Of a stretch of DNA of 64,000 nucleotides, positions 35,546 to 44,328 are shown piece by piece. The position numbers and the translations under genes were made by a program. Each line of letters opens with the position of its first letter. The stretch's first letter is position 1. The notes beneath the pieces are model-generated. The model was not told the origin of the DNA. It did not search any database and was given only the letters and a program-made list of their open reading frames with translations. Origin of the DNA: Chloroflexota bacterium (GTDB taxonomy: Bacteria; Chloroflexota; UBA11872); contig JAJDZD010000055.1 in assembly GCA_022824865.1 (NCBI GenBank), forward strand, positions 35,481-99,480. The letters are read 5' to 3'.

Positions 35546-37058
35546 GGTCCCGCAGCACGCGAGCGGTGGCTTGATTGTTGGCGGCTATGGCCAGGTCAAG
35601 CGGCGTGGCGCCGTCATTGTCTTTGGCTTCAAGACTCGCGCCGCGTTCCAGGAAGAGTGTGACGACGGCCGCGGTTCCGAATTCGGCCGCGTGATGCAGG
35701 GGCGTCCAACCGTCGCTGTCCTTCGCGTCCAAGTTGGCACCCGAGTCCAGCAGGAGCTTCACCACCGGCAAGGCTTCGCCGTCGGCCGCGAAATGCAGGG
35801 GCGTCCAGCCGTCGTCGTCCCGCGATTCCAAGTCGGCGCCTGAATCCAGCAGGAGCTCCACGACCGCCAAGGCGTCGCCGCTGGCCGCAATGTGTAGGGG
35901 TGTCCAGCCGCCATCGCCCTTTGCCTCAAGATCGGCGCCGTGATTGATCAATAGGGCGGCTAGGTCAGGCTCATCGTCGAAGGTCACTGCCAGGTGAAGA
36001 GGCGTCATACTCATTGATGCCTGAGCTTCGAGGTCGGCGCCGTGGTCCAGAAGGACGGCTACCACGGCGGGCTTGGCACCGACCAATAAGCTCCAATGCA
36101 GTGGAGTCAGTCCGTCGGCTTGCGCTTCCAGGTCAAGGCCACGCTCCAGCAGGAACTCGACCATGGCGGGTTCGGGGTTGTGGGCCGCCGCCAGGTGCAG
36201 GGCCGTAGTGCCGCTATAGCCCGGGGCGTTTAGATTCGCCCCAAGAAACAGCAGCACCTCAACCCTCACCGGAAGCTCGCTATGGGCTGCCGCCAACAGC
36301 AGCGGAGTCAAGCCCTGGTCGTTCCCGGCTTCCAGGTCGGCGCCGCGTTCGACTAGCAATTCAAGCGATTCCGGCTGGGCGCCGAAGACTGCCCACATGT
36401 GGAGCGGCGTCCAGTCCTGATCATTCCGCACATTAGGGTCAACACCGTGGTCGAGTAGGACGGCCAGTACTTCTGGTTCCGGACTTCGTACGGCTGCCCG
36501 ATGGAGGGGCGTTAGTCCTCCGTCAGCCCTCGCTAATACCTCGGCACCCGCCTCAATCAGGGCAGCGACAACAGCCGGCTCGGAGTTGAACGCGGCTGCC
36601 TGGTGAAGCGGCGTGGAGCCATTTTCGTCCCGAGCGCTGATGTTCGCGCCGCAGCTCAACGCGGCTTGCACGTCGGCAAGCGTCGCTGCGACCCAGAATT
36701 CCTTGCTCAGCCAGCGAGCCTCGTCAATGGGTTCCGAACACGCTCCCGCTGTGGACTCCTGACGTGCCGCGGGCTCAGGCGTGGCGGGTGCCGCCGTCGA
36801 TGGTGTTGCGGCGGCTTCGCGGCGCGGCTCCGGGGTTGTATCTGGTGAAGGCGAGGGCGTGGCCGCCGGAGCCGCTGCCTGGGTTTGCGTTGCCGCTGCG
36901 ATTGCGGTCTGGGTGGGCGCCGGCTCCGGTGCTGACGCTCCGTCGCAGGCCGTCAGCACGACGGCCATCAGACCAAGGAGAAGCAGTTCGCCGGGCGGCG
37001 TCAGTCTCCATCGCTGCGTCGCGCAGGCCCGCCGCTGCCGCTGTCCAAGGCCTCCCAC
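35529..37058 (-). CDS. Ankyrin-repeat lipoprotein (array member 2)
   Basis: A 509-residue predicted lipoprotein: LLLLGLMAVVLTAC gives a lipobox with Cys38. A long low-complexity linker of Ala, Pro and Thr (about 40-105) comes next, then twelve or so ankyrin repeats (for example DDDGWTPLHFAADGEALPVV). The linker suggests the repeat domain is held away from the membrane. It ends in DGATPLDLAIAANNQATARVLRDHAAGN and lacks the GDLYW block of its neighbours. That tail also appears in the remnant at 33713. The start may be later than the one given; the first 20 residues are Arg-rich and signal-like. Overlaps the next gene by 17 bases. Confidence 0.85.
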   Translation of the reverse strand: MGGLGQRQRRACATQRWRLTPPGELLLLGLMAVVLTACDGASAPEPAPTQTAIAAATQTQAAAPAATPSPSPDTTPEPRREAAATPSTAAPATPEPAARQESTAGACSEPIDEARWLSKEFWVAATLADVQAALSCGANISARDENGSTPLHQAAAFNSEPAVVAALIEAGAEVLARADGGLTPLHRAAVRSPEPEVLAVLLDHGVDPNVRNDQDWTPLHMWAVFGAQPESLELLVERGADLEAGNDQGLTPLLLAAAHSELPVRVEVLLFLGANLNAPGYSGTTALHLAAAHNPEPAMVEFLLERGLDLEAQADGLTPLHWSLLVGAKPAVVAVLLDHGADLEAQASMSMTPLHLAVTFDDEPDLAALLINHGADLEAKGDGGWTPLHIAASGDALAVVELLLDSGADLESRDDDGWTPLHFAADGEALPVVKLLLDSGANLDAKDSDGWTPLHHAAEFGTAAVVTLFLERGASLEAKDNDGATPLDLAIAANNQATARVLRDHAAGN

Positions 37059-37077
37059 TGGTCGCTCGATGGTCCGC

Positions 37078-38193
37078 TTAGGTCCCGCCGGATGCGGCGG
37101 GAGCCGCCGGCCTGGCGCCGGGCTTCAACTCATCAACCAGCTGGCGCAGCGTTGGTTCGGTCCAATAGAGGTTGTCAACCGCAGCGCCGCGGTTCAGCAG
37201 CGCCGTCATGGTGGCTCGGTCGCCTCCGGCGGCCGCCTCTTCAAGCGGAGTATCGCCACGGTCGTCCTCCGCTTCAATGTCGGCACCGTGACTCAGCAGA
37301 ACCTGCACAACGAGCACGGCGCCCCGGAATGCCGCTACGTGCAGCGGGGTCTCTCCCCAGGAGTTTCTTGCTTCCATCTCGGCGCCGTGGTCCAGAAGTA
37401 CTGAAACGATGGTTGCATTCCTACTTGCTGCCGCGTCATGCAGTGGGGTGTAGCCGTTGCTGTCCGTCTCCTGGATGTCCGCACCATGTTCGAGAAGGGC
37501 TTCGACTACCGCAGGTCCGGCGTTGCCTACGGCCAACCGTAGGCTCGAATAGCCCAGGTCGTTACGGGACTTAACTTCCGCACCATGGTTCAGCAGGACT
37601 GCAACCGAGACGTGGTTGTCGAAGAAAGCGGCATGGTGAAGCGGGGTGTCACCGTTGTCGTCCGTGGCCTTGATTTCCGCACCGCGTTCAAGTAGCGCCG
37701 CAGTCACGCCCGCCACGTTGCTCTTAGCTGCGGCGACATGCAGGGCGGTCTTGCCCAAGTCCCCTCTGGCGTGAATATCGCTTCCGTGGTTGAGCAGCGC
37801 GTTGACCACTGACTCGTGGCCGGACCACGCCGCTACGTGCAATGGAGTGAAGCCGCGGTCGTCCGTGGCATCGATGCGCGCGCCCTCGGCCAACAGCGCT
37901 CTGATGACTGCCGAGTCCTGGCTATACGCCGACGCAAGGTGGAACGGTGTCATGCCGTGATCGCCCGTAGCCTCAAGTTCAGAGCCGCAGTCTATGGCCG
38001 CGTGAACCAGGGGTACCGTTGCAACTTCCCAGAACGCAGGTTTCGTCCATGATCCCCGAACCGTGCGTAGGTTCTCAGGATTCACGGAGCACGGTCCCGG
38101 CGTACGCGACTCCACGGGCCTTGAGCCATCGGCGCAGGCGCTAAGTCCGACGGTTACGACCAGTAGCAACGCGAACCACTTGGCCTGTCGCAC
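37078..38193 (-). CDS. Ankyrin-repeat lipoprotein (array member 1)
   Basis: A 371-residue predicted lipoprotein with an ideal short signal, WFALLLVVTVGLSAC, and lipobox Cys20. About nine ankyrin repeats follow (for example GYTPLHDAAASRNATIVSVL). Near the C-terminus, VDNLYWTEPTLRQLVDELKP is the array's shared terminal block, then a short Pro/Ala tail. It is the first gene in the direction of transcription; 19 bases separate its stop from the next listed start region, and all members point the same way. Ankyrin-repeat proteins are frequent in host-associated bacteria, but here export by lipoprotein signals points to a surface or periplasm-like location. Confidence 0.85.
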   Translation of the reverse strand: MRQAKWFALLLVVTVGLSACADGSRPVESRTPGPCSVNPENLRTVRGSWTKPAFWEVATVPLVHAAIDCGSELEATGDHGMTPFHLASAYSQDSAVIRALLAEGARIDATDDRGFTPLHVAAWSGHESVVNALLNHGSDIHARGDLGKTALHVAAAKSNVAGVTAALLERGAEIKATDDNGDTPLHHAAFFDNHVSVAVLLNHGAEVKSRNDLGYSSLRLAVGNAGPAVVEALLEHGADIQETDSNGYTPLHDAAASRNATIVSVLLDHGAEMEARNSWGETPLHVAAFRGAVLVVQVLLSHGADIEAEDDRGDTPLEEAAAGGDRATMTALLNRGAAVDNLYWTEPTLRQLVDELKPGARPAAPAASGGT

Positions 38194-38323
38194 TAACCCA
38201 GCGCTGCTCCCGTGACTCTCGACCGAACGCAGGCGGACGCTCGAGTGCCGCTCCGAAATCGAAGGTTCAGCGATCAGTCTAAGTTGTGCGGACTGACTGC
38301 CGGCCGCCGCTAACTTTGGACGA

Positions 38324-39103
38324 CTAGAGCCCCTCGGCCAGCCAGGCCACGAAGTCGCGGCGGGGGGCGGGGTGTTTGAGGAGTTGGATGCCGTGGCCGG
38401 GGGTGTCGTAGATGGAGACCTGGCGGGGTTCCGCGGTGCGGCTGTAGAGGGCTTGCGACTGGAGGGATTCTTCGCGGTCCGACTGGAAGAGGACGCCGCG
38501 GGGCTGGAAGTTGGGGATGTCTTCGCCCATCAGCAGGCGGCCGGGTTCGAAACGTCCGCTGACGGCCACCGCCCGGCGGACGGCGGGCACGACTGAGGAT
38601 GCGATCCAGGCCGTGTTGGCCCCAACGCTGGCGCCGCCGACGCCGATGTGCTCCGGGTCGATGTCTCCGCGGGCCGACAGCCATGCGACGGCGGCGGCCA
38701 CGTCGGTCGGCCAGCTATCCAGCGTGTTGGCCCGATCGGTCTCGATGTTGTAGCCGCCGTCGGCGCGGACGCGGCGCAGGCTCTCGCCGTGGGCTCGCGC
38801 GTCGGGCGCAAGCACCGCCAGTCCGGCCTCGAGCAGGTGGGGTGTCATGTCGTCCCACTGGGCGCGCGTGCCCTGGTATTGGTGCATCAGGACGGCCGCG
38901 GGCCAGGGCGGTGGGGTGTCGGGCGGCGTGAAGGTGGCGACGACCTGGATGCCGTCGGCGGTGCGGTAGGTCACGTTGCCGCGATCGGCGTCGGCGAACG
39001 GAAGCGGCGGCAGGGCGGGTGGGTCGCCGCAGGCGGCGAGGGCGCCGGCGCCCAGCGACAGGCCGGCGGCCAGGACAGTTCGCCGCCTCAGGCGACGTCG
39101 CAC
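38324..39103 (-). CDS. Exported alpha/beta hydrolase (dienelactone-hydrolase-like)
   Basis: A 259-residue protein beginning with an Arg-rich, Tat-like signal (MRRRLRRRTVLAAGLSLG) and a lipobox-like ALAAC at Cys25. The mature part is an alpha/beta hydrolase. PAAVLMHQYQGTRAQWDDM carries the oxyanion-hole region, and VLAPDARAHGES follows. The nucleophile is Ser in GVGGASVGANTAW, and His is in DTPGHGIQLL. It presumably hydrolyses an ester or lactone outside the cytoplasm. Choice of GTG at 39103 rests on the signal peptide; there is no clear ribosome-binding site, and longer frames would run into the divergent gene. Start therefore less certain than the identity. Confidence 0.8.
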   Translation of the reverse strand: MRRRLRRRTVLAAGLSLGAGALAACGDPPALPPLPFADADRGNVTYRTADGIQVVATFTPPDTPPPWPAAVLMHQYQGTRAQWDDMTPHLLEAGLAVLAPDARAHGESLRRVRADGGYNIETDRANTLDSWPTDVAAAVAWLSARGDIDPEHIGVGGASVGANTAWIASSVVPAVRRAVAVSGRFEPGRLLMGEDIPNFQPRGVLFQSDREESLQSQALYSRTAEPRQVSIYDTPGHGIQLLKHPAPRRDFVAWLAEGL

Positions 39104-39225
39104 GTTGGGTTGCCGTTGGAGATCATCATCCTTGCATCGTAAGCGCAAGCGCGGGCCAGGACACGGGTAGCTTGAGGTGACGTACGGTGCGGCTGGAGAT
39201 TGGCCGCCGGAAACGGAGGGATGGC

Positions 39226-40128
39226 ATGCGGCTGGCCTTGTCGGGGCTGCTGTTTGACCACGCGCCGGCTGCCGAGTTCGCCGCCGCGGTGCGGGAGATC
39301 GGTTACGCCAGCATCGAACTCCGCGGCACGCGTCACCAGTTGCCGCCCGATGCCGATGCCGCGCGGCTTGATCTCCTGGGAGAACTCTTCGAGGGATTGG
39401 AGATCGCGAACATTGCCTCCCACGCCGGCAACTTCGCGCTGCTGGATGAGGCGGACGCCCTGGCCGAGAGGCAGATCGCGCACCAGTTCCTGACGTGGGC
39501 CGCCGTGCTGGGGGCTCGCAGCGTGCGGATCTGGCCGGGCTGGGTGGCCGCGCCGGAAGCCGAGCCGGAACACTGGGCGCGGGCGGCGCGCCACCTGCGC
39601 TGGTGCGCCGAGGCGGCGGCGGACCTGGGGGTGATGGTGGCGATCGAGATGCACCACGGCTCACTGGCCGAATCGGCGGACGGCGCCAACCGCCTGCTGG
39701 ACGCCATTGACCGTCCGGCCGTCGGTCTGATCCTCGATCCGGCCAACCTGATGCAGACGCCGACGCCGTTCGGGCCTCGCTGCGTGGGGGCGGTGTGGGA
39801 CCGGTTGTTGCATGTGCACGTCAAGGATCACTCCATCGTCGGCTCCACCGAGATGGGCGCCTACCCGTTTCGCCTCTACTTCGAGCACATCGGCACCTGG
39901 ATTGAGCGCATGGAGCCGCCGCGGCGACGGTTGGGTCCGGGATGGTTTGCCAAGCGGGCGCTGGGTGAGGGCCATGTGCCCTGGCCTTCGATCCTGGCGG
40001 AGTTGAAGCGGCGCGGATATAGCGGACACCTGATCGTGGAGTCGGAAGTCGGGCCCGGCGTGCCCACGGGGCGTACCCTGGCTGAGCGGGAGTTCGAGAC
40101 GCTGAGCCGCTGGATCGAGGCACTGTGA
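39226..40128 (+). CDS. Sugar phosphate isomerase/epimerase (xylose isomerase-like TIM barrel)
   Basis: A 300-residue TIM-barrel protein of the AP-endonuclease-2/xylose-isomerase-like family. Likely metal ligands appear in order at strand ends: Glu in [10 protein letters not shown], Asp in [10 protein letters not shown], His in [10 protein letters not shown], and Glu in HLIVESEVG. It probably isomerises or epimerises a sugar or ketose phosphate. The ATG at 39226 is preceded by GGAGGG at 5 bases. Its GTGA overlap with the next gene (acetyltransferase) indicates coupling. Divergent from the exported hydrolase. Confidence 0.85.
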   Translation: MRLALSGLLFDHAPAAEFAAAVREIGYASIELRGTRHQLPPDADAARLDLLGELFEGLEIANIASHAGNFALLDEADALAERQIAHQFLTWAAVLGARSVRIWPGWVAAPEAEPEHWARAARHLRWCAEAAADLGVMVAIEMHHGSLAESADGANRLLDAIDRPAVGLILDPANLMQTPTPFGPRCVGAVWDRLLHVHVKDHSIVGSTEMGAYPFRLYFEHIGTWIERMEPPRRRLGPGWFAKRALGEGHVPWPSILAELKRRGYSGHLIVESEVGPGVPTGRTLAEREFETLSRWIEAL

Positions 40129-41072
40129 CAGACCTTGAGATGCGGCCGCTGCGGGCCGTGAATCTGCCCGAGGCAGCGGCGCTATGCCAGCGCGAGATTG
40201 CCTACCTGCCGTTCTCGGAGGACATTCTCCAGGACCGCATCCTCGACGACCCGGACTTCGATCCCGACCTGAACCCGACGGTTTGGCAAGGCGAGCGCCT
40301 GGTGGGGCTGGCCTGCGGAGCGCCGCCGAGCGAGGAACTGCAGACAGTGGGCGGCGTGAAGTTGTTTGCGGTCGCGAGCGACCTGCGCCGGCGGGGCACC
40401 GCGACCCGGCTGTTCGATCACATCGAGGACCGGCTGGCAGGCCTGGGGGCCGGAGAGTCCGTGGCGATCATCGCCGGCAACAACCGCTTCATGCAGGGCC
40501 TGGACCTGCGCTACACGGAGGCGCTGTGCTTCCTGGAGGCGCGGGGTTACGAGCGGGCGGGCGACGGGATGGACATGGACGTGGACCTGCGCAGCACACC
40601 GCTGGATACCGCCGAGACAGAAGAGGCGTTGGAGCGAGACCACGGCCTGCGGGTGCGGCGGATGACGATGGACGACTACCAGAAGGCATGGGACTACGTG
40701 GCGCGCGAGTTCGAGTACCCCAGCGCCCTGGCCACGGCCCCGGTCGGGCGGCGCTGGGCCTACTTGGCGACCTCCGGCCTGAAGCTGGACCCGCCCACCC
40801 TGTGGATGGCTGAACGGGACGGGGAATTCTGCGGATTCGCGGTGACGGACGTGGCCGCGCCGGAGCGGCTGGGTCCGATGGGCGTCTCGCCGGAAGTACG
40901 ACAGCTGGGGGTTGGAACGGTCTTGCTCAAGCGCGCCCTGACCGACCTGCGGGCGCGGGGCGTGGACATTGGCGTGATTTATGGCGCGGGCCCCTACGCC
41001 TTCTACGCCCGCACCGTGAACGCAACCATCAACGCCGTGTTCTGGCGCCTGCGAAAGCCGCTGCCCGAGTAG
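40125..41072 (+). CDS. GNAT acetyltransferase, two-domain
   Basis: A 315-residue protein with two GNAT folds. In the first (about 1-150), FAVASDLRRRGTATRLFDHIE is the acetyl-CoA loop (RxxGxx). In the second (about 160-315), MGVSPEVRQLGVGTVLLKRALT is the matching loop (QLGVG in place of R/QxxGxG). A FEYPSALAT segment and the end YAFYARTVNATINAVFW complete the second domain. Tandem GNATs usually acetylate small amines or antibiotics. Start GTG overlaps the isomerase stop. The parS-like site follows its stop by 15 bases. Confidence 0.85.
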   Translation: MTDLEMRPLRAVNLPEAAALCQREIAYLPFSEDILQDRILDDPDFDPDLNPTVWQGERLVGLACGAPPSEELQTVGGVKLFAVASDLRRRGTATRLFDHIEDRLAGLGAGESVAIIAGNNRFMQGLDLRYTEALCFLEARGYERAGDGMDMDVDLRSTPLDTAETEEALERDHGLRVRRMTMDDYQKAWDYVAREFEYPSALATAPVGRRWAYLATSGLKLDPPTLWMAERDGEFCGFAVTDVAAPERLGPMGVSPEVRQLGVGTVLLKRALTDLRARGVDIGVIYGAGPYAFYARTVNATINAVFWRLRKPLPE

Positions 41073-41081
41073 TCACCCATT

Positions 41082-41107
41082 CCCAAAGTTTCACGTGAAA
41101 CATTGGG
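41082..41107. promoter_or_regulatory. parS-like centromere site
   Basis: The core GTTTCACGTGAAAC (41088-41101) is a perfect 14-base palindrome. The 16-mer 41087-41102 matches the bacterial parS consensus TGTTTCACGTGAAACA at 15 of 16 positions (A replaces the first T). The symmetry continues outside: CCCAA on the left (41082-41086) mirrors TTGGG on the right (41103-41107), with one A:A mismatch. ParB binds such sites, which mark the origin-proximal chromosome region. The site is in the gap between acetyltransferase and aminotransferase genes, and only this copy was seen. Confidence 0.8.
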
Positions 41108-41164
41108 CGCCGGACAGCCGGTGCTAGGCTCCCTCGCGCGAGTCGCCGGTGGGGATTTCTTGAT

Positions 41165-42088
41165 ATGAGCGCGAGCGCCTGGGCCTATTCGAACGGTGAG
41201 ATCGTCCCGCTGGAAGAGGCCCGCTACTGGCCGAACGACCTCGCGATTATCTACGGCGAGATCGTCTACGAGGCCACACGCACCTTCGGCGGCAAGCCCT
41301 TCAAGCTGAAGGAGCACATCGACCGGCTCTATCGCTCACTGGACTACTGCCGGCTGGACCCGGGCCTGACATCCGAGGAGCTGACCGAGGTCACGCTGGA
41401 GGTCGTCGAGCGCAACAGCCCCGACCTGCCGGACGGCAGCGACACCTGGATCTTCCACAACATCACCCGCGGCTCGCACCCGCAGTTCCCGGACGTCGGA
41501 CGCGGCGACGCCGGGCCGTCGGTGCTGGTATGGACGCACGAGCTGGGCTTCAAGTACTGGTACCGCGCCTACGAGAACGGCGCGCACTGCGTGACGCCCT
41601 CGATCCGCCAGGTCAACATCTCCACGCAGGATCCGCGGATGAAGACGCGCAGCCGCATGTTCCTGGCGCTGGCCGAACAGGAAGTCAACGCCCTGGCCCC
41701 CGGCGCCTTCACGCTGCTGCTCGATACCGAGGGCCGCATCGCCGAGGCCACCGGTGCGAACTTCATGGTGGTCTCCGACGGCGCCATCCTGACCCCGCGC
41801 ACCGGCACCGGCCTGGCCGGCGTGAGCCTTTCCACCGTTCGCGACCTCAGCCTGGACCTGGGCGTTGAGGTCCGAGAGGCCGACCTGACGCTCTACGACG
41901 TATTCACCGCCGACGAGGCATTCCTTAGCAGCACCCCCTATTGCATGCTGCCGGTCACCCGCGTAAACGGCACCCAGGTCGGCACCGGCCACCCCGGCGA
42001 CCTCTTCGCCCGCCTGATCGACGCGTGGAGCGAGACGGTGGGTGTCAACATCGTTGAGCAGGCGCGGAGGATCGGCGAGGCGACGTAA
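41165..42088 (+). CDS. Class IV PLP-dependent aminotransferase (branched-chain/D-amino acid type)
   Basis: A 307-residue fold-type IV aminotransferase. The PLP lysine is likely Lys160 (DPRMKTRSRM). EATGANFMVVSDG near 190 is the conserved phosphate-binding block (E in EAT, N in GANF), and SNGEIVPLEEARYWPNDLAIIYGE is the standard N-terminal opening. It should transfer amino groups to 2-oxo acids; the family includes branched-chain and D-amino acid enzymes. Its last 25 codons are duplicated in the two scars at 44235 and 46539, so the 3' end was a breakpoint in the amplification of the membrane-protein cluster. It lies upstream of the first YIP1-like gene on the same strand. Confidence 0.9.
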   Translation: MSASAWAYSNGEIVPLEEARYWPNDLAIIYGEIVYEATRTFGGKPFKLKEHIDRLYRSLDYCRLDPGLTSEELTEVTLEVVERNSPDLPDGSDTWIFHNITRGSHPQFPDVGRGDAGPSVLVWTHELGFKYWYRAYENGAHCVTPSIRQVNISTQDPRMKTRSRMFLALAEQEVNALAPGAFTLLLDTEGRIAEATGANFMVVSDGAILTPRTGTGLAGVSLSTVRDLSLDLGVEVREADLTLYDVFTADEAFLSSTPYCMLPVTRVNGTQVGTGHPGDLFARLIDAWSETVGVNIVEQARRIGEAT

Positions 42089-42105
42089 GCGCCTACGCTA
42101 ATCGC

Positions 42106-42993
42106 GTGACCGACGGAGCAGGTGGATCACCGGTGGCGAAAGGGCAGGGTGCCGGTCGTGTTGAGCGTGCGGCACACGCGATTCCGCTGGGCGCTTTGGT
42201 GTACCGCGAGGCCACGGCGCCAGGCGGTCTGACTCGGCGGGTTGGTCGGGCCCTGCAGCTGGATCCCAGTCTCTACCGCGAGGTGGCGGCGCCGGGCGCC
42301 AGTACCTGGCAGGCAGTCCTGGTGGTTGCGCTGGCGGCCGCGGCATCGGGCATTGCGTGGGGTACCGAAGCCTCTCACGTTTATGCGACGGCTGAACCGG
42401 CGTATCGAGAGTTGAGCGGAATGGAAGCCGACTTTAATGGGCCGGCCGGCGTGCGCGCGCTTGCCCATTTCGCAGCCTGGCCAGTTTGGGCAGCGGGACT
42501 CTGTGCCATTGCGCGGCTCTGCGCAACACCGGATCGGGTGCTGAGGTTTGTCCAGGTGGCCCGCGTCCTGGCGTTCGCGCAGGCGCCGGGTCTGCTTGCA
42601 GTGTTAATCGCCGTCTTGGCCGCGAGCTCCTCGCATGCCCGGCTCGATCCTGAAATTTCACCCCTGGTACCGCTGGTCGTTGGCATCAGGACCGTGGTCG
42701 GCGTCTGGGTACTCCTGGGCACGGTGACGGCCGTTCGCGAGGTCTTCGGCATGAGCTACGGCCGCACGCTGGGCGCGCTGGTCGGCCTTGGCGTCGGCCT
42801 TTGCCTCGTCGCGGTGCTGCTGGGATTCGTGGTCGAGCCGGATCTACGGGGTGCGACTGGCGGCCATGTCTCGGTGCGCCACTCGCCATCCGTCTTCGAC
42901 ATTTCGCACGGACTGGACTTCAACCTCGGCCTCGGTCTGGCGGACGTAGTGGTTGGTCATCTGTATCGGCTTGTCGTTCATGGGTGGTTCTGA
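42106..42993 (+). CDS. YIP1-like membrane protein, alpha type (array member A)
   Basis: A 295-residue membrane protein with a YIP1-like domain. After a basic N-terminus, GRALQLDPSLYREVAAPGAS precedes five hydrophobic segments. Family features are AHFAAWPVWAAGL, VARVLAFAQAPGLLAV and VGVWVLLGTVTAVREVFG. The C-terminal outside region ends FDISHGLDFNLGLGLAD, an unrecognised motif shared by all six members. It has no known function; YIP1 proteins in eukaryotes act in membrane traffic. Start GTG at 42106. Overlaps the next gene by 14 bases if the ATG at 42980 is used. Its first about 85 codons are nearly identical to member C. Confidence 0.8.
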   Translation: MTDGAGGSPVAKGQGAGRVERAAHAIPLGALVYREATAPGGLTRRVGRALQLDPSLYREVAAPGASTWQAVLVVALAAAASGIAWGTEASHVYATAEPAYRELSGMEADFNGPAGVRALAHFAAWPVWAAGLCAIARLCATPDRVLRFVQVARVLAFAQAPGLLAVLIAVLAASSSHARLDPEISPLVPLVVGIRTVVGVWVLLGTVTAVREVFGMSYGRTLGALVGLGVGLCLVAVLLGFVVEPDLRGATGGHVSVRHSPSVFDISHGLDFNLGLGLADVVVGHLYRLVVHGWF

Positions 42994-43924
42994 GCCGCTC
43001 GGCACCGATGACGAGGTAACGGACAGGGAAATGCCGCAGGCGGCGGGAACCAAGGCTGCCACCGGTCACCGTAGGTCTGGTGGTCGTGTAAACCGTGCCT
43101 TGAGGCTGGATCCGACGCTGTACCGCGAGATGGCCGTAGCCAACGGCGGCACCTGGCTGCCCGTGCTGGTGGTACTGCTTGCGGCCGCAGCAGCGGGCCT
43201 TGCTGCAGGCGCTCGCTACCAGTGGCACTTTGCGGCGGCCCTACGCGTGCAGAGGGACGGCCTGGACATCTATCGGCTGTACTTCGACCAATCCTGGATT
43301 CAGATCGTTGGGCTCAACACGCTCGCGCAGGTGGTCGCCTGGCCCATCTGGGCAGCTTCCGTATGGCTGATCGGCCGGTATGTCGCGGCGCCCGGCAATA
43401 ACGCAAAGCTCTTGGTCGTCGCGCGTGCCCTTGGTCTTGCGCAGGCGCCGGGCGTCTTCGCCGTCGTCGTCCTGTTCTTCTTCCCGCTCGTCGTCATGGC
43501 GGCCGAAGTGGTCGTGCCATACGAACCATACTCGGCTGCCACAGGTTTGGCGTCGCACCGGGTCGTGGTCATCGCCAGGACGCTTGGACTTAGTGTGCAG
43601 TCCTTACTCTCGGTCTGGGTATTGGTGGGAACCTTTCTCGCGGTGCGCGAGACGCTGCAGCTGAGCAATGGCCGTGCGCTCGTCACCCTGATCATCGCCG
43701 GGATTGGTGTCGCGATTCTGTTCGGATTCAGCGTAGCCATGATCGCGCTTGCCACGCCACCGTCGACCGCAGGTTTCGACAGTCCGAGCCTGGCAACCCT
43801 CGGGCTCACCAACCGCGTTGATCGCTTGTGGATCCCTGGCGCTGCCTCAATTGCAGGTGGACTGGACTTCAACTTGAGTTTCGGACGTCCGCTCATGTGG
43901 CTCTTCGATTTGACCACCGACTGA
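42980..43924 (+). CDS. YIP1-like membrane protein, beta type (array member B)
   Basis: A 314-residue paralogue. RALRLDPTLYREMAVANGGT leads into five membrane segments, with VVAWPIWAASVWLIGRY and VVARALGLAQAPGVFAVVV as the conserved segments. The loop between segments 3 and 4 (VVVPYEPYSAATGLASHR) and the long outside loop before the end are much longer than in alpha members. The C-terminus has IAGGLDFNLSFGRPLMWLFD. The start may be the ATG at 42980 (inside the end of A) or ATG 43031 behind CAGGGAA. Position as second of each pair, and the longer late loop, define the beta type with D and F. Confidence 0.78.
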   Translation: MGGSEPLGTDDEVTDREMPQAAGTKAATGHRRSGGRVNRALRLDPTLYREMAVANGGTWLPVLVVLLAAAAAGLAAGARYQWHFAAALRVQRDGLDIYRLYFDQSWIQIVGLNTLAQVVAWPIWAASVWLIGRYVAAPGNNAKLLVVARALGLAQAPGVFAVVVLFFFPLVVMAAEVVVPYEPYSAATGLASHRVVVIARTLGLSVQSLLSVWVLVGTFLAVRETLQLSNGRALVTLIIAGIGVAILFGFSVAMIALATPPSTAGFDSPSLATLGLTNRVDRLWIPGAASIAGGLDFNLSFGRPLMWLFDLTTD

Positions 43925-44054
43925 CGGCGGTCGGTTGCTCGCTTGCGCCGAGACTTGCCGCCGCGTCCACATCAATGAATACGCGCGGCTTTGGCGAGGC
44001 ACAGAGCAAGAGTCGAGCCGCGCCGGTCAGCGGGGAAGGTTCTAGATTCGCCGC

Positions 44055-44236
44055 TTAGGCAGGCAGGAGCTTGATGCAGACAGGGTTGGGGATATTCGTT
44101 ACTTGGCCGGTGGGATGGAGGTGGCCGGTTTGGGGGTGGATGCGGAAGGCGACGATAGTGCTGGTGTCCTGGTTGGCGGCGAGGAGCCAAGTGCCGGAAG
44201 AGTCGATGGCGAACGTGGCGATGCCGTCGTAGCCGC
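44055..44236 (-). pseudogene. Scar 1: 3' fragment of the lactonase gene
   Basis: The fragment encodes the last about 60 residues of the lactonase at 48580 (IATFAIDSSGTWLLAANQDT, then GQVTNIPNPVCIKLLPA). A 25-codon stretch is missing between two FAID-coding direct repeats (TCGATGGCGAA). It ends abruptly at 44236, where it joins aminotransferase-derived sequence on the opposite strand. No start codon belongs to it. Confidence 0.85.
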
Positions 44237-44311
44237 CTGATCGACGCGTGGGGTGAGACGGTGGGCGTGAACATCGTTGAGCAGGCTCGGAGGCTAGGCG
44301 AGACGACATAA
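44235..44311 (+). pseudogene. Scar 1: 3' fragment of the aminotransferase gene
   Basis: This is the last 25 codons of the aminotransferase (LIDAW-ETVGVNIVEQARR) with its stop, matching 42012-42088 with a few changes. It begins at the junction with the lactonase fragment; CCGC occurs at the corresponding point in both parents, which would be a microhomology at the breakpoint. The following spacer to member C also matches the spacer upstream of member A. Confidence 0.85.
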
Positions 44312-44328
44312 TCGACAGCGTCAGGCAA

